Source: Anaerolineae bacterium (GTDB lineage Bacteria; Chloroflexota; Anaerolineae; Anaerolineales; Villigracilaceae). From it: 48,255 bases of DNA. The position numbers and the translations under genes were made by a program. The notes beneath the pieces are model-generated. The model worked only from the letters and a program-made list of their open reading frames with translations, searched no databases and was not told where the DNA came from. Positions 23,916 to 32,530 of the stretch are shown here, piece after piece. Position 1 is the first letter of the stretch, and each line of letters starts with the position of its first letter. The stretch lies in the NCBI GenBank assembly GCA_018648605.1, contig JABGQU010000004.1:1-48255 (forward strand). Reading direction: 5' to 3'.

Positions 23916-25289
23916 TTATTCGTTAAAGGTAACGCGGCTGGTAGCTGCGTTTTCAAATTTTGCCAAATTCGGGCGGAAGATCAACTCGACCGAGCCGACG
24001 GGGCCATTACGATGCTTTGCAACGATGATCTCTGCCACATTTTGCTTTTGGGTATCTTTCTCGTATTGATCGGGTCTGTAGATGAACATGACGATGTCAG
24101 CATCTTGCTCGAGAGAGCCGGATTCACGCAGATCGGAGAGCACGGGTCGTTTATCGGAACGTTGTTCAACAGCACGACTGAGCTGCGCCGCTGTGAGAAC
24201 AGGAACGTTGAGTTCGCGGGCGAGAACCTTTAGACTACGCGAGATATAGGAAACTTCTTGCACACGATTGTCGTTGCGCGTGTCACCGCCCATGAGTTGC
24301 AAATAGTCGATAATAACCAGATCAAGCCCATATTCCATATGCAAGCGGCGGCATTTGGTGCGCAGTTGCAGTGGGGTTACGGCGGGTGTATCGTCGAGGA
24401 AGAGTTTGGTATCGGAGAACATTTCGATGGAGTGGGTGAATTTGGGCCACTCATCATCGCCGAGTTTGCCTGTACGCAGACGTTGAGAGTCGATGCCTGT
24501 TTCCTGCGAGATCATACGTTGGGCAACCTGCTCGTTCGACATTTCGAGCGAGAAAACCGCAACATGTTTTTTGTGGGTAACGGCAGCGTTTCGGGCTGCT
24601 GAAAGCAGGAAGCCAGATTTACCCTGACCCGGGCGACCAGCGATAATAATTAGATCGGATGCATTTAGACCGGAAAGCAAACGGTCAAGGTCTATAAATC
24701 CGGTTGGGACGCCGAAAATCTCTTCATCACGTTTCGAGAGTTCGTCAATCGTATCGTAGACAGAGCTCATCACTTTTTTGATCGGTTGCACGTCGTGGGT
24801 CATGCGTCGTTCACTAACACTGAAGATGGCTTTTTCTGCCTCGCCCATGACGTCGTCAATGCCGGTCTTCTCGTCGTATGCCATGGTGGCAACGCTATTG
24901 GCGGCGTTAAGCAGTTTACGGCGCAATGAATGCGATTCGACGACCTTGCCATACGCACCGGCATGAAGGGAGGTGGGAACCTGGTTAACAAGCGAGGTTA
25001 GATAGGCGGGGCCGCCGATCTCGGCAAGTTGCTCCGTACGCCCTAGCTCTTCAGAAACGGTCAGCAAATCGATGGGGGTGCGGGATTCGTGTAGACTCGT
25101 AAAGGCTTCCCAAACCCAGCGCAGGCGGTGAATGTAGAAATCGTCTGCCTGAAGGAATTGGGCAACATCGTAGTAGACTTCGGGATTAATCAACACCGCC
25201 CCTACGACGGCTTCTTCAGCTTCTCGGCTATGAGGAGTGCCGGGGGCAGCGGGGGCGGGAGATGATTCGGGAGGGGAGATATCATTCAT
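23916..25289 (-). CDS. dnaB: Replicative DNA helicase DnaB
   Basis: This is a 457-aa hexameric replicative helicase. The N-terminal domain (HSREAEEAVVGAVLINPEVY) interacts with primase; the C-terminal RecA-like motor has Walker A AGRPGQGKSG, FSLEMSNEQVAQRM, Walker B LVIIDYLQLM and the SDLRESGSLEQDAD region. The frame is open to 25466, but the ATG at 25289, seven bases after the nuclease gene stop, fits the family N-terminus. It sits with a DnaD-like protein and a loader, so this operon encodes the helicase-loading part of the replication machinery. Confidence 0.92.
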   Translation of the reverse strand: MNDISPPESSPAPAAPGTPHSREAEEAVVGAVLINPEVYYDVAQFLQADDFYIHRLRWVWEAFTSLHESRTPIDLLTVSEELGRTEQLAEIGGPAYLTSLVNQVPTSLHAGAYGKVVESHSLRRKLLNAANSVATMAYDEKTGIDDVMGEAEKAIFSVSERRMTHDVQPIKKVMSSVYDTIDELSKRDEEIFGVPTGFIDLDRLLSGLNASDLIIIAGRPGQGKSGFLLSAARNAAVTHKKHVAVFSLEMSNEQVAQRMISQETGIDSQRLRTGKLGDDEWPKFTHSIEMFSDTKLFLDDTPAVTPLQLRTKCRRLHMEYGLDLVIIDYLQLMGGDTRNDNRVQEVSYISRSLKVLARELNVPVLTAAQLSRAVEQRSDKRPVLSDLRESGSLEQDADIVMFIYRPDQYEKDTQKQNVAEIIVAKHRNGPVGSVELIFRPNLAKFENAATSRVTFNE

Positions 25290-25296
25290 AAGGGGA

Positions 25297-25854
25297 TCAA
25301 GTCTCGGTATCCGGGTCGGTTTCGGAGTTTTCGTCTGTTGTATCGTCTTCTTTTGGATTGACGTCCAATTGGTCGAAAAAATCTTCAAAAATGGAGAGGC
25401 GATCTTCTTGCCCAGGTTGCGAATTTTCTGCTTCCTGAATATCTTCTTCGGGCAGAATTCCGGCATTGTCCATTACGCTGGCTTCAACAAAGACAGGAAC
25501 ATGAGTGCGCACTGCCATGGCAATGGCATCGGATGGACGGGCATCGATGTTGATTACTTCTCCATCTTTTTCTGTGATGATATTGCCAAAGAAGATGTTT
25601 TCTCGCAGGGCAATGATCTCAATACGAGTGATCTTTGCACCAAAAGTATTGACGATATTTTTTAGCAGATCATGGGTAAGGGGGCGAGCCATCTCGATTT
25701 CTTGCAGGGCAACGGTAATGGCCTCGGCTTCACAAGGTCCTACAAAGATGGGAAGAGAACGTTCTCCGTTCATTTCGCGGAGTAAAATTATTCTTTGTGG
25801 GGACATTAAACTGACGCGCACGCTATCAATAGAAACTTGGATCATTTCGGACAT
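25297..25854 (-). CDS. Bifunctional nuclease family (BFN, DUF151) protein
   Basis: This is a 185-aa protein with the BFN domain: RIILLREMNGERSLPIFVGPCEAEAIT, RPLTHDLLKNIV, and DARPSDAIAMAVRTHVPVFV are all diagnostic. A plant member was reported to have DNase and RNase activity, but the role in bacteria is unclear. The last 45 residues are acidic and probably disordered. CGGAG lies five bases before the ATG. It is the first gene of the leftward operon with dnaB. The tRNA-Pro gene is divergent from it. Confidence 0.88.
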   Translation of the reverse strand: MSEMIQVSIDSVRVSLMSPQRIILLREMNGERSLPIFVGPCEAEAITVALQEIEMARPLTHDLLKNIVNTFGAKITRIEIIALRENIFFGNIITEKDGEVINIDARPSDAIAMAVRTHVPVFVEASVMDNAGILPEEDIQEAENSQPGQEDRLSIFEDFFDQLDVNPKEDDTTDENSETDPDTET

Positions 25855-25915
25855 GCAAACTCCGGCTTCTTTTGGGGATTTCTGTATTTTATCATAAAGG
25901 GCTTTTATTTTTGTA

Positions 25916-25944
25916 TTGCCAGAATTAGGAAATGGTACTATAAT
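25916..25944 (+). promoter_or_regulatory. Promoter of the tRNA-Pro gene
   Basis: TTGCCA (25916-25921), a 17-base spacer and a perfect TATAAT (25939-25944), 15 bases before the tRNA. Confidence 0.8.
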
Positions 25945-25959
25945 ACCGCCTGCTCAAAT

Positions 25960-26034
25960 CGGGGCGTGGCGCAGCCCGGCTAGCGCGCTTGCATGGGGTG
26001 TAAGAGGTCCCGGGTTCAAATCCCGGCGCCCCGA
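25960..26034 (+). tRNA. tRNA-Pro (anticodon GGG)
   Basis: The cloverleaf folds fully: acceptor CGGGGCG with CGCCCCG, D-stem GCGC with GCGC, anticodon stem CTTGC with GTAAG (one G-U pair), and T-stem CCGGG with CCCGG around TTCAAAT. The seven-base anticodon loop ATGGGGT has T33 followed by GGG, reading proline codons CCC/CCU. CCA is not encoded (CAG follows the discriminator A). Confidence 0.95.
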
Positions 26035-26043
26035 CAGCTTAGG

Positions 26044-26070
26044 AAACCTTCCAGAAATGGGAGGTTTTTT
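26044..26070 (+). terminator. Terminator of the tRNA-Pro gene
   Basis: AAACCTTCC and GGGAGGTTT form a 9-bp stem (one G-T pair) with a six-base loop, followed by further Ts. Confidence 0.8.
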
Positions 26071-26100
26071 GTTTATGCAACTCTCTAGCTTGCTGAAAAA

Positions 26101-26128
26101 CAAAAGACTCCCAGCCGGGAGTCTTTTG
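26101..26128 (-). terminator. Terminator of the secreted lipoprotein gene
   Basis: CAAAAGACTCCC and GGGAGTCTTTTG form a perfect 12-bp stem with the loop AGCC. On the minus strand TTTTTCAGC follows. Confidence 0.88.
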
Positions 26129-26146
26129 GGTTCTATGAAATAAGGG

Positions 26147-26800
26147 CTAGCAATTTGGTGCGCAACCAGCTCGGAAAAACAGTTTCCCATCTTCGATAAC
26201 AAGTTGGACACTGGATGGATTTTTAATTTCAAACCCAGTTGTGGCATTAAAATCTTTTTTCCCATCTACCCAAGCCGTTGCACTGATAATGCCATAAGGT
26301 ATTTGTGCTGAATTTGATTTTACGACAGGCACATTGATATAACCGGCTTCGCCATAGGGCGTTGTGATACAAAGAAAGACATTGGCAGTAGAGTTTTTAA
26401 CATTATTGGTAATTGATAATTGAACACTCTCGCCTGTCCATTCAAGGAGCGGTTTCTCTGTGCAAGGGAAGGTAGAAGTTGAGGCACTAGTTGTGGGTAC
26501 GACGACCGCAGCAGCGGAAGTTGCAATAACTGTAGGAACTTCACCATCTGCAAGAGTGGGAATTAGTGTGATCGTTGCGGTAGGGGGAGGCAGCGGTGTA
26601 TTCGTCGGTGGGACGGGGGTATTGGTCGGCATCGCCGCTTGCGTCTGGGTGAGCATATCGTAGACCATCGCATCGGCAGTTGCGCGAATATCCTCGGCAC
26701 TGACCGTAGGGGTGGTTTCTTCTGGGGCAACCGCTCCTAATGCGCCACAAGCGCTGAGAAGGATGCTGGACAACAGTATAAGTGGAAGTAAGCGTTTCAT
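26147..26800 (-). CDS. Secreted lipoprotein of unknown function
   Basis: This is a 217-aa protein. The signal peptide ends in a lipobox LLSAC (Cys18). A Thr/Pro-rich linker at about 60-105 (NTPVPPTNTPLPPPTATIT) is typical of anchored Chloroflexota surface proteins. The C-terminal domain (about 115-217) is probably a small beta-sandwich with four or five cysteines (FPCTEK, FLCITT, AGCAPNC) that could form disulfides. I do not recognise the domain. The ATG at 26800, with AGGAG upstream, starts the signal; an upstream ATG at 26830 lacks a ribosome site. Confidence 0.75.
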   Translation of the reverse strand: MKRLLPLILLSSILLSACGALGAVAPEETTPTVSAEDIRATADAMVYDMLTQTQAAMPTNTPVPPTNTPLPPPTATITLIPTLADGEVPTVIATSAAAVVVPTTSASTSTFPCTEKPLLEWTGESVQLSITNNVKNSTANVFLCITTPYGEAGYINVPVVKSNSAQIPYGIISATAWVDGKKDFNATTGFEIKNPSSVQLVIEDGKLFFRAGCAPNC

Positions 26801-26874
26801 TTTAGAGATCTCCTGCAATTTATTAGCCATTTAAAATTTGCGTGTGGGAGTATATCACAGCCTTTCCTTAAAAA

Positions 26875-26909
26875 AACCCCCGTACTCTTCTACTAAGAGT
26901 ACGGGGGTT
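26875..26909 (-). terminator. Terminator of the branched-chain amino acid operon
   Basis: AACCCCCGTACTCTT and AAGAGTACGGGGGTT form a perfect 15-bp stem with a five-base loop 13 bases after leuB; a T-run follows on the minus strand. Confidence 0.93.
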
Positions 26910-26922
26910 CATAGCTAAAAGG

Positions 26923-28014
26923 CTATAAGATCTGGATGATTTTCTCGGTCATCTCTATCGTTCCGAGTGGGACTTCTCCTTTTCGGGCGAGATCAGCAGT
27001 GCGATGACCGGCGTTCAGCACCGCATCGACCGCCTTTTCAATAGCTTCCGCTTCTGAACTTAATCCCAACGAATGGCGTAGCATCATTGCCGACGAAAGG
27101 ATCATCCCGATGGGATTGGCGATCCCCTGCCCTGCGATATCGGGCGCGGAGCCATGAATGGGTTCATACATACCGCGTGGTTTGCCGAAACTGTTCAGGT
27201 CTTCGCCTAAAGCAGCCGAAGGCATATTGCCCATTGAGCCGGTTAGCATCGAAGATTCATCGGTGATGATGTCACCAAAGAGATTCATCGTGACCATTAC
27301 ATCAAAATCGCGCGGGCGGGAGAGCAGGTGCATGGTCGCTGCATCCACGAGCAGATTCTCGAGTTCAATTTCGGGATAATCTTCTGCCAGTTTTGCGACG
27401 GTTTTTCGCCACAAACGGGATGATTCGAGGACATTGGCTTTGTCAACGGAAGTGACTTTCTTACGTCGTTCACCAGCAATATCAAAAGCGAGTTTTGCGA
27501 TGCGTTTTACTTCGCTCTCACTATAGATCATTGTGTCAAGGGCTTCTTCTTCGCCTTTGGCATTGATGCGTTTCTCGCGCGGCTCACCAAAATAGATGCC
27601 GCCCGTCAATTCGCGCAGGATGAGCATATCCACGCCCTCGAGATAGGATTCTTTCAACGGGGACGCGCCCATCAATTCGGGATGTGGTTGCACGGGGCGC
27701 AAATTCGCAAATAAGCCGAGGGCCTTTCGTAAGCCCAGTAAACCCTGTTCGGGGCGCACCGAAGCGTTTGGGTCATCCCATTTAGGGCCGCCGACCGCGC
27801 CCAACAGCACGGCATCTGCTTTTCGGCAGGCATCCAGTGTTTCATCCGGGAGCGGGACGCCGGTTTTATCTATCGCGATTCCGCCGATATGATGAGATTT
27901 CGTTTCAAATTCGTGTCCGAATTTTTCACCGATCTTCTTCAATATTTCTTCTGCTGCTACGATGATTTCTGGGCCGATCCCGTCGCCGGGTAAGAGGGTG
28001 ATTTTTGCTTTCAT
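26923..28014 (-). CDS. leuB: 3-isopropylmalate dehydrogenase
   Basis: This is a 363-aa decarboxylating dehydrogenase. [14 protein letters not shown] at the N-terminus, the substrate-binding [13 protein letters not shown], and the NAD-binding end [19 protein letters not shown] are all characteristic. It oxidises 3-isopropylmalate to 2-oxoisocaproate in leucine synthesis. In organisms with CimA the same enzyme commonly handles the citramalate branch to isoleucine, which the next gene upstream suggests here. AAGGAG precedes the ATG. Last gene of the operon. Confidence 0.95.
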   Translation of the reverse strand: MKAKITLLPGDGIGPEIIVAAEEILKKIGEKFGHEFETKSHHIGGIAIDKTGVPLPDETLDACRKADAVLLGAVGGPKWDDPNASVRPEQGLLGLRKALGLFANLRPVQPHPELMGASPLKESYLEGVDMLILRELTGGIYFGEPREKRINAKGEEEALDTMIYSESEVKRIAKLAFDIAGERRKKVTSVDKANVLESSRLWRKTVAKLAEDYPEIELENLLVDAATMHLLSRPRDFDVMVTMNLFGDIITDESSMLTGSMGNMPSAALGEDLNSFGKPRGMYEPIHGSAPDIAGQGIANPIGMILSSAMMLRHSLGLSSEAEAIEKAVDAVLNAGHRTADLARKGEVPLGTIEMTEKIIQIL

Positions 28015-28028
28015 AAGTACTCCTTTTG

Positions 28029-28103
28029 CCCCCCTCTAACTCCCCCCCCGCATGCGGGGGAGAACAGTTCCTCCCCCGAGAAACGGGGGAGGCTAGGTGG
28101 GGG
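28029..28103. repeat. G/C-rich palindromic repeat (family A) between cimA and leuB
   Basis: CCCCCCTCTAACTCCCCC faces GGGGGAGGCTAGGTGGGGG, with internal GCATGC and paired CCCCCG/CGGGGG blocks. It is the same family as the in-frame insertion at 5177-5224. Confidence 0.75.
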
Positions 28104-28114
28104 TTTTTATAAAA

Positions 28115-29668
28115 TTACTCTTTTTGTAACGCGTATTCCATGCTGTCAGCCAGTGCGAGCCAGCTTGCTTCGATGATATTTGTGCTTGCGCCGACGGTGC
28201 TCCAGCGGGAGTTATCGCCGTTTTTGGTGTCAATTAATACACGAGTGATGGCTTCTGTGCCACTTTCGCTATCGAGAATGCGGACTTTATAATCCGAGAG
28301 ATGGATTTCAGCCAGACGGGGATAAGAGCCTTCAAGTGCCTTACGCAGGGCTTTGTTGAGGGCGTTGACGGGGCCATTGCCCTCGGCGGCGGTGTGGAAG
28401 GTTTTGCCATCCACTTCCACTTTGACAGTGGCTTCGGCGAAAACGCCACGTCCCTGACGGCTCTCAACGATGACCATGAAGTCAATCAGTTCAAAAGGTG
28501 CTTTATAGCCTTCTTCGGCACGCTCCATAAGCAATTGCGCCGATGCACCAGCACCTTCAAAAGTGAAACCTTGTGCTTCAAGACCCTTAATTTGCTCAAC
28601 CACTTGGCGAGCCTTGTCGCTGGTCACTTCGATGCCAAATTCTTTGGCCTTGTCGATGATATTGCCACGCCCTGAAAGCTCTGAAACGAGCGTGCGGCGT
28701 TTATTGCCGACGAGGGTGGGGTCGATGTGCTGATAAGAATCTTCGTTCTTCAAAATTGCCGCAACGTGGATGCCGCCCTTATGTGCAAATGCCTTTTTGC
28801 CTACGAAGGGCAAATAGGGGTTCTGCGGCTGATTGGCGATCTCGGCGACGTAATGCGAGAGTTTCGATAAAGCTTTCAGGTTTTCTTCACTGACACATTC
28901 ATAGCCCATTTTGAGTTGCAAATTTGGGATGATGGTGCAGAGATTGGCATTGCCGACGCGCTCACCATAGCCGTTGATCGTCCCTTGTACATGCACGGCA
29001 CCCGCGCGGATGCCTGCCAGCGAGTTGGCGACTCCGTTGCCGCCATCATCGTGGGTGTGGACGCCGACGGGGGTGCCGGTTTTCTCAATGACGGCTTTGA
29101 CGATTTCTTCCACTTCCCAAGGTAGAGAACCGCCGTTCGTTTCGCAGAGCACCAGTATATCTGCCCCCCCGCGTGCTGCCGCTTGGACGGTTGCGAGGGC
29201 GTACTCGGGATTGGCTTTATAACCATCGAAGAAATGCTCGGCATCGTAAACAACTTCTTTGCCAAGCCCTTTGAGATAGGCAACGCTCTCTTCGATCATT
29301 GCCAGATTTTCTTTGGGCGTGGTTTCCAGCACATCACGGACGTGCAAGTCTGAACTTTTGCCGACGACTGTCACGACTGGGGTTTGGGCATCTACCAACG
29401 CTTTGATGTTGGGGTCGCTCTCAACATCACTGTTTTTTCGGCGGGTTGAGCCAAAAGCGGCGATTTTTGCCTGTTTCAGGTCAAGATCACGAACACGCTC
29501 AAAGTATTCGACATCTTTTGGGTTAGAGCCGGGCCAGCCGCCTTCGATATAGTTGATGCCGAAATCGTCGAGGCGTTTGGTGATTTTTAGTTTATCGTTG
29601 ACCGAGAGAGAAATGCCTTCGCTCTGTGTGCCGTCTCGCAGGGTGGTGTCGTATAGTTGTATTTTCAT
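28115..29668 (-). CDS. cimA: Citramalate synthase
   Basis: This is a 517-aa member of the 2-isopropylmalate synthase superfamily, of the citramalate-synthase type: LYDTTLRDGTQSEGISLSV, then INYIEGGWPGSNPKD, HTHDDGGNGVANSLAGI and ERVGNANLCTIIPNL. The C-terminal third is the LeuA-type regulatory domain. It condenses pyruvate and acetyl-CoA to citramalate, giving 2-oxobutyrate for isoleucine without threonine. A frame open to 29764 exists; the ATG at 29668 has AAGGA upstream and begins the family. A true LeuA is encoded separately at 32531, supporting distinct roles. Confidence 0.9.
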   Translation of the reverse strand: MKIQLYDTTLRDGTQSEGISLSVNDKLKITKRLDDFGINYIEGGWPGSNPKDVEYFERVRDLDLKQAKIAAFGSTRRKNSDVESDPNIKALVDAQTPVVTVVGKSSDLHVRDVLETTPKENLAMIEESVAYLKGLGKEVVYDAEHFFDGYKANPEYALATVQAAARGGADILVLCETNGGSLPWEVEEIVKAVIEKTGTPVGVHTHDDGGNGVANSLAGIRAGAVHVQGTINGYGERVGNANLCTIIPNLQLKMGYECVSEENLKALSKLSHYVAEIANQPQNPYLPFVGKKAFAHKGGIHVAAILKNEDSYQHIDPTLVGNKRRTLVSELSGRGNIIDKAKEFGIEVTSDKARQVVEQIKGLEAQGFTFEGAGASAQLLMERAEEGYKAPFELIDFMVIVESRQGRGVFAEATVKVEVDGKTFHTAAEGNGPVNALNKALRKALEGSYPRLAEIHLSDYKVRILDSESGTEAITRVLIDTKNGDNSRWSTVGASTNIIEASWLALADSMEYALQKE

Positions 29669-29988
29669 GAGATTTCCTTTGGCGAAATGTGATTTTTGTT
29701 TTCTTAGAGAGAGAATTGCATTGCATCCGCTTTTGGATGCGTTGCAATTCGGGTTATTACCCAAGCCTCGCTAGTTTTGCCAGACCCGATGTGCAGCGCA
29801 TCTTTTCAGATGCAACGCACATCTACAATTATTAAAGAAATCTCTCAAATACGCTGGGCGGGGAAGAATATCCACGCCCAGTTCACCTTCTTTTTTGTGT
29901 TCATAATTTCTTATCCAATAAATTTCAGTCGCAAAGCGGTGTTAGCAAAACCGTCCTTCGACTACAGGTTTCACCCTCCGCTCAGGAA
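29669..29988. other. Spacer cimA-leuD with four hairpin elements
   Basis: No gene. Palindromes lie at 29713-29750 (GAATTGCA... TTGCAATTC), 29788-29823 (GATGTGC... GCACATC) and 29854-29881 (CTGGGCG, CGCCCAG). The right end is a half copy of repeat family B (29950-29989) reaching the leuD stop codon. Confidence 0.65.
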
Positions 29989-29989
29989 C
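29950..29989. repeat. Half copy of repeat family B, abutting leuD
   Basis: CCGTCCTTCGACTACAGG then CTCCGCTCAGGAACT. On the minus strand the leuD TAG overlaps the AGTTCCTGAGCGGAG end of the repeat, so the element appears to supply the stop codon. Confidence 0.65.
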
Positions 29990-30576
29990 TATGCTCTCGC
30001 CTCTTCAAATGCCGCGATCTGCTCATCATGCTTTAGCAAATAGCCAAGCTGATCAATCCCTTCGAGCATACAGGTTTTGCTAAAGGTGTCAATTTCAAAC
30101 GAAACTTGCGTTCCATCAGGCAGAGTTAATGTTTGCGTTTCGAGATTAATATCAACAGTTGCGGTAGGAGCTTCTTCGCTCAGGTCGAAGAGAGATGTTT
30201 GGATCTCCTCGCTGACGACTATCGGTAGCAAGCCATTCTTAAGGGCGTTGCCTCGAAAAATATCCGCGAAGGAGGTGCTGATGACAACATTGATTCCCCA
30301 TCCCATTAATGCCCAGGGAGCATGTTCACGAGAGGAGCCACAGCCGAAATTATCGCCCGCGAGCAAAACTTGCGCGCCCTGATATTCATCCTGATTGAGG
30401 GGGAAATCGGGGTTGGGACTACCATCTTCGAGCCGTCTCCAGCTATCGAAAAGGCCTTCTGCCAATCCGCTTTTGTCGATCACTTTCAGATAGCGAGCGG
30501 GGATGATCTGGTCGGTGTCCACATCGGTGTTGGGCAGCGGGATGATCTTGGAAGTTAGTTTGGTAAATGATTTCAT
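29989..30576 (-). CDS. leuD: 3-isopropylmalate dehydratase small subunit
   Basis: This is a 195-aa swivel subunit of the isopropylmalate isomerase. NTDVDTDQIIPARYLK, the substrate loop GDNFGCGSSREHAPWAL, and FADIFRGNALKNGLLPI are conserved. It works with LeuC, encoded directly upstream. The frame is open to 30651, but ATG 30576 with GAGGAAAACT before it begins the family. A palindromic repeat (30588-30684) fills the leuC-leuD spacer. Confidence 0.94.
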   Translation of the reverse strand: MKSFTKLTSKIIPLPNTDVDTDQIIPARYLKVIDKSGLAEGLFDSWRRLEDGSPNPDFPLNQDEYQGAQVLLAGDNFGCGSSREHAPWALMGWGINVVISTSFADIFRGNALKNGLLPIVVSEEIQTSLFDLSEEAPTATVDINLETQTLTLPDGTQVSFEIDTFSKTCMLEGIDQLGYLLKHDEQIAAFEEARA

Positions 30577-30587
30577 AGTTTTCCTCG

Positions 30588-30684
30588 CAGTCTCTGAGCG
30601 GAACATCGAACGAAGTGAGATGTGTAGTCGAAGAGCGATTCTTGCAAACATCGTCCTTCGACTGCGTTCCGCTCAGGAACTGGA
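30588..30684. repeat. Palindromic repeat (family B) between leuC and leuD
   Basis: CAGTCTCTGAGCGGAAC and GTTCCGCTCAGGAACTG are inverted ends, with TAGTCGAAGAGCG and CGTCCTTCGACTG inside. It ends immediately before the leuC stop codon. Same family as 65-184. Confidence 0.85.
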
Positions 30685-32091
30685 TTACATTAATTCTCGT
30701 GGGTCGGTCACTTTGCCGGTGATCGCGCTAGCGGCTGCGGTGAGGGGGCTAGCGAGGAATGTGCGCCCGCCTTTGCCTTGCCTGCCTTCAAAATTTCGAT
30801 TGCTGGTACTCACCGCGTATTGTCCTGGCTCAAGATTATCGCCATTCATCGCAATGCACATGCTGCATCCGGCAAAACGCCATTCGCCGCCCGCATCGCG
30901 CACGATTTTATCAATGCCTTCTGCTTCGGCTTCTTTGCGAATATTTTCAGAACCGGGCACAACCAATAAACGCATCCCTTCGGCAACTTTTCTGCCTTTC
31001 AAAATAGATGCGGCAGCACGCAAATCGCTCATGCGGGAGTTGGTGCAAGAGCCAATGAAAACCACATTAACAGTATGACCTTTCAGATTGCTGGCCGGGA
31101 CTAGATCCATATAATCGAGTGCTTTTTGGAGAGCAGATTGCTTCGCAGCGTCTCGCTCGTTATTTGGGCTGGGTACCGCTTCAGAAACCTGGATGCCCAT
31201 CCCCGGGTTGGTTCCGAAAGTGACCATCGGCTCGAGATTCTCTACATCGACATTGATCGTTTTATCGTATTCAGCACCTTTATCGGAGGGGAGTTTTCGC
31301 CATTTGGTAACCGCAGCATCCCATGCTTCGCCTTGTGGCGCGTAGGGGCGACCTTTGAGATAGTCAAATGTGACATCATCAGGAGCGACCATACCGGCAC
31401 GTGCGCCCGCTTCGATGGACATATTACAGAGCGTCATGCGTTCTTCCATATTCAGCGCACGAATGGCTTCACCGGCATATTCAAAGACATAGCCTGTTCC
31501 GCCGCCAATGCCGATTTTGGCATTCAGGGCAAGGATCATATCTTTGGCGGTTACGCCGGGTTGAAGTTTGCCTTCAAATTTGACAAGGCAGGTCTTTGGA
31601 CGATTTTGGAGCAAAGATTGGGAGGCAAGAACATGTTCTACTTCACTTGTGCCGATGCCGAATGCCAGTGCGCCAAATGCGCCATGCGTGGAGGTGTGAC
31701 TATCGCCACAGACGATGGTCTGCCCGGGCTGGGTGAAGCCTTGTTCCGGTCCGATCACGTGAACGATGCCGCGATTGGGGCTATCCATTCCGTAAAACTG
31801 AACGCCAAACTGATCACAATTTTTTTCAAATTGTTCAAGTTGCTGAATGGCCATAGCGTCGGCAGTTTCAAGGTCAAGTGAAAGAGTCGGGATGGAGTGA
31901 TCCATTGTGCCAATGGTGCGCTCTGGGCGACGAACTTTTAGCCCTTTTTCGCGCAATCCGCTAAAGGCTTGGGGAGATGTGACCTCGTGAACAAGGTGCA
32001 GATCAATATAAAGAATAGATGGAGCATCATCGCTTTCTGCAACGAGATGCGACTCCCATATTTTTTCAAAGAGGGTTTTTGGTTGAGTCAT
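30685..32091 (-). CDS. leuC: 3-isopropylmalate dehydratase large subunit
   Basis: This is a 468-aa aconitase-family subunit. The 4Fe-4S cysteines are in FIGSCTNSR and FAGCSMC, and [30 protein letters not shown] is characteristic. With LeuD it interconverts 2- and 3-isopropylmalate, and probably citramalate and methylmalate for the isoleucine branch. The length is normal for the bacterial type. No clear Shine-Dalgarno lies before the ATG. The 95-aa unknown gene precedes it. Confidence 0.95.
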   Translation of the reverse strand: MTQPKTLFEKIWESHLVAESDDAPSILYIDLHLVHEVTSPQAFSGLREKGLKVRRPERTIGTMDHSIPTLSLDLETADAMAIQQLEQFEKNCDQFGVQFYGMDSPNRGIVHVIGPEQGFTQPGQTIVCGDSHTSTHGAFGALAFGIGTSEVEHVLASQSLLQNRPKTCLVKFEGKLQPGVTAKDMILALNAKIGIGGGTGYVFEYAGEAIRALNMEERMTLCNMSIEAGARAGMVAPDDVTFDYLKGRPYAPQGEAWDAAVTKWRKLPSDKGAEYDKTINVDVENLEPMVTFGTNPGMGIQVSEAVPSPNNERDAAKQSALQKALDYMDLVPASNLKGHTVNVVFIGSCTNSRMSDLRAAASILKGRKVAEGMRLLVVPGSENIRKEAEAEGIDKIVRDAGGEWRFAGCSMCIAMNGDNLEPGQYAVSTSNRNFEGRQGKGGRTFLASPLTAAASAITGKVTDPRELM

Positions 32092-32128
32092 AAGGTGTAT
32101 TTAAGAGTTATGTGTCAGGTTTTTATAT

Positions 32129-32169
32129 AAAAAGTGACGAGTGAAAATCACTTCTCGCTCATCACTTTT
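32129..32169 (-). terminator. Hairpin between the 95-aa gene and leuC
   Basis: AAAAAGTGACGAG pairs with CTCG and TCACTTTTT (a four-base bulge between them). It could be a partial terminator or an mRNA processing/stability hairpin inside the operon. Confidence 0.45.
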
Positions 32170-32175
32170 TGCGTT

Positions 32176-32463
32176 TTAATGTTCGTCATCAGCACATTTT
32201 GTGCAATGCCAATCTTCAGGCTCGATTTTCAGGGATGGGAACTTTTCCATTAAATGAGCTTCTTTTTCCGCATCTGTGCTGAATTCGACCTCGGCTTTGG
32301 CATTCTTTTTTGCCATTTTTGCCTGCTTCATCAGGTGGTATTTTGCTGTTACTACATCATGTTCGTGCCATTCAGCGGGCATTCCCTGCGGCTCGGGGAA
32401 TGTTTCTATCATATGTTCAGCTTCTTCCGCTTCAGTTTTCGGGGCAGTATCTTTCTGTGACAT
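32176..32463 (-). CDS. Small acidic/His-rich protein with an internal repeat, unknown
   Basis: This 95-aa protein is inside the leu/ilv operon between leuA and leuC. It contains two similar halves: EAEHMIETFPEPQGMPAEWHEHD and EAHLMEKFPSLKIEPEDWHCTKC (about 14-36 and 68-90), joined by a Lys/Ala-rich helix (AKYHLMKQAKMAKKNAKAE). The C-terminal WHCTKCADDEH could bind a metal ion. I do not recognise a family. A GGAG-like site lies upstream (CAGAGAAGGAGAATGAA gives AAGGAG). The position suggests a role linked to the Fe-S isomerase LeuCD, but this is only inferred. Confidence 0.7.
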   Translation of the reverse strand: MSQKDTAPKTEAEEAEHMIETFPEPQGMPAEWHEHDVVTAKYHLMKQAKMAKKNAKAEVEFSTDAEKEAHLMEKFPSLKIEPEDWHCTKCADDEH

Positions 32464-32481
32464 TTCATTCTCCTTCTCTGG

Positions 32482-32516
32482 AGACGTCAGCCTTCAGCTT
32501 TTGATGTCTGACGTCT
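32482..32516. repeat. Hairpin between leuA and the 95-aa gene
   Basis: AGACGTCAG and CTGACGTCT form a perfect 9-bp stem with a 17-base loop. No T-run, so probably not a terminator. Confidence 0.55.
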
Positions 32517-32530
32517 AAATCTGATATTTT

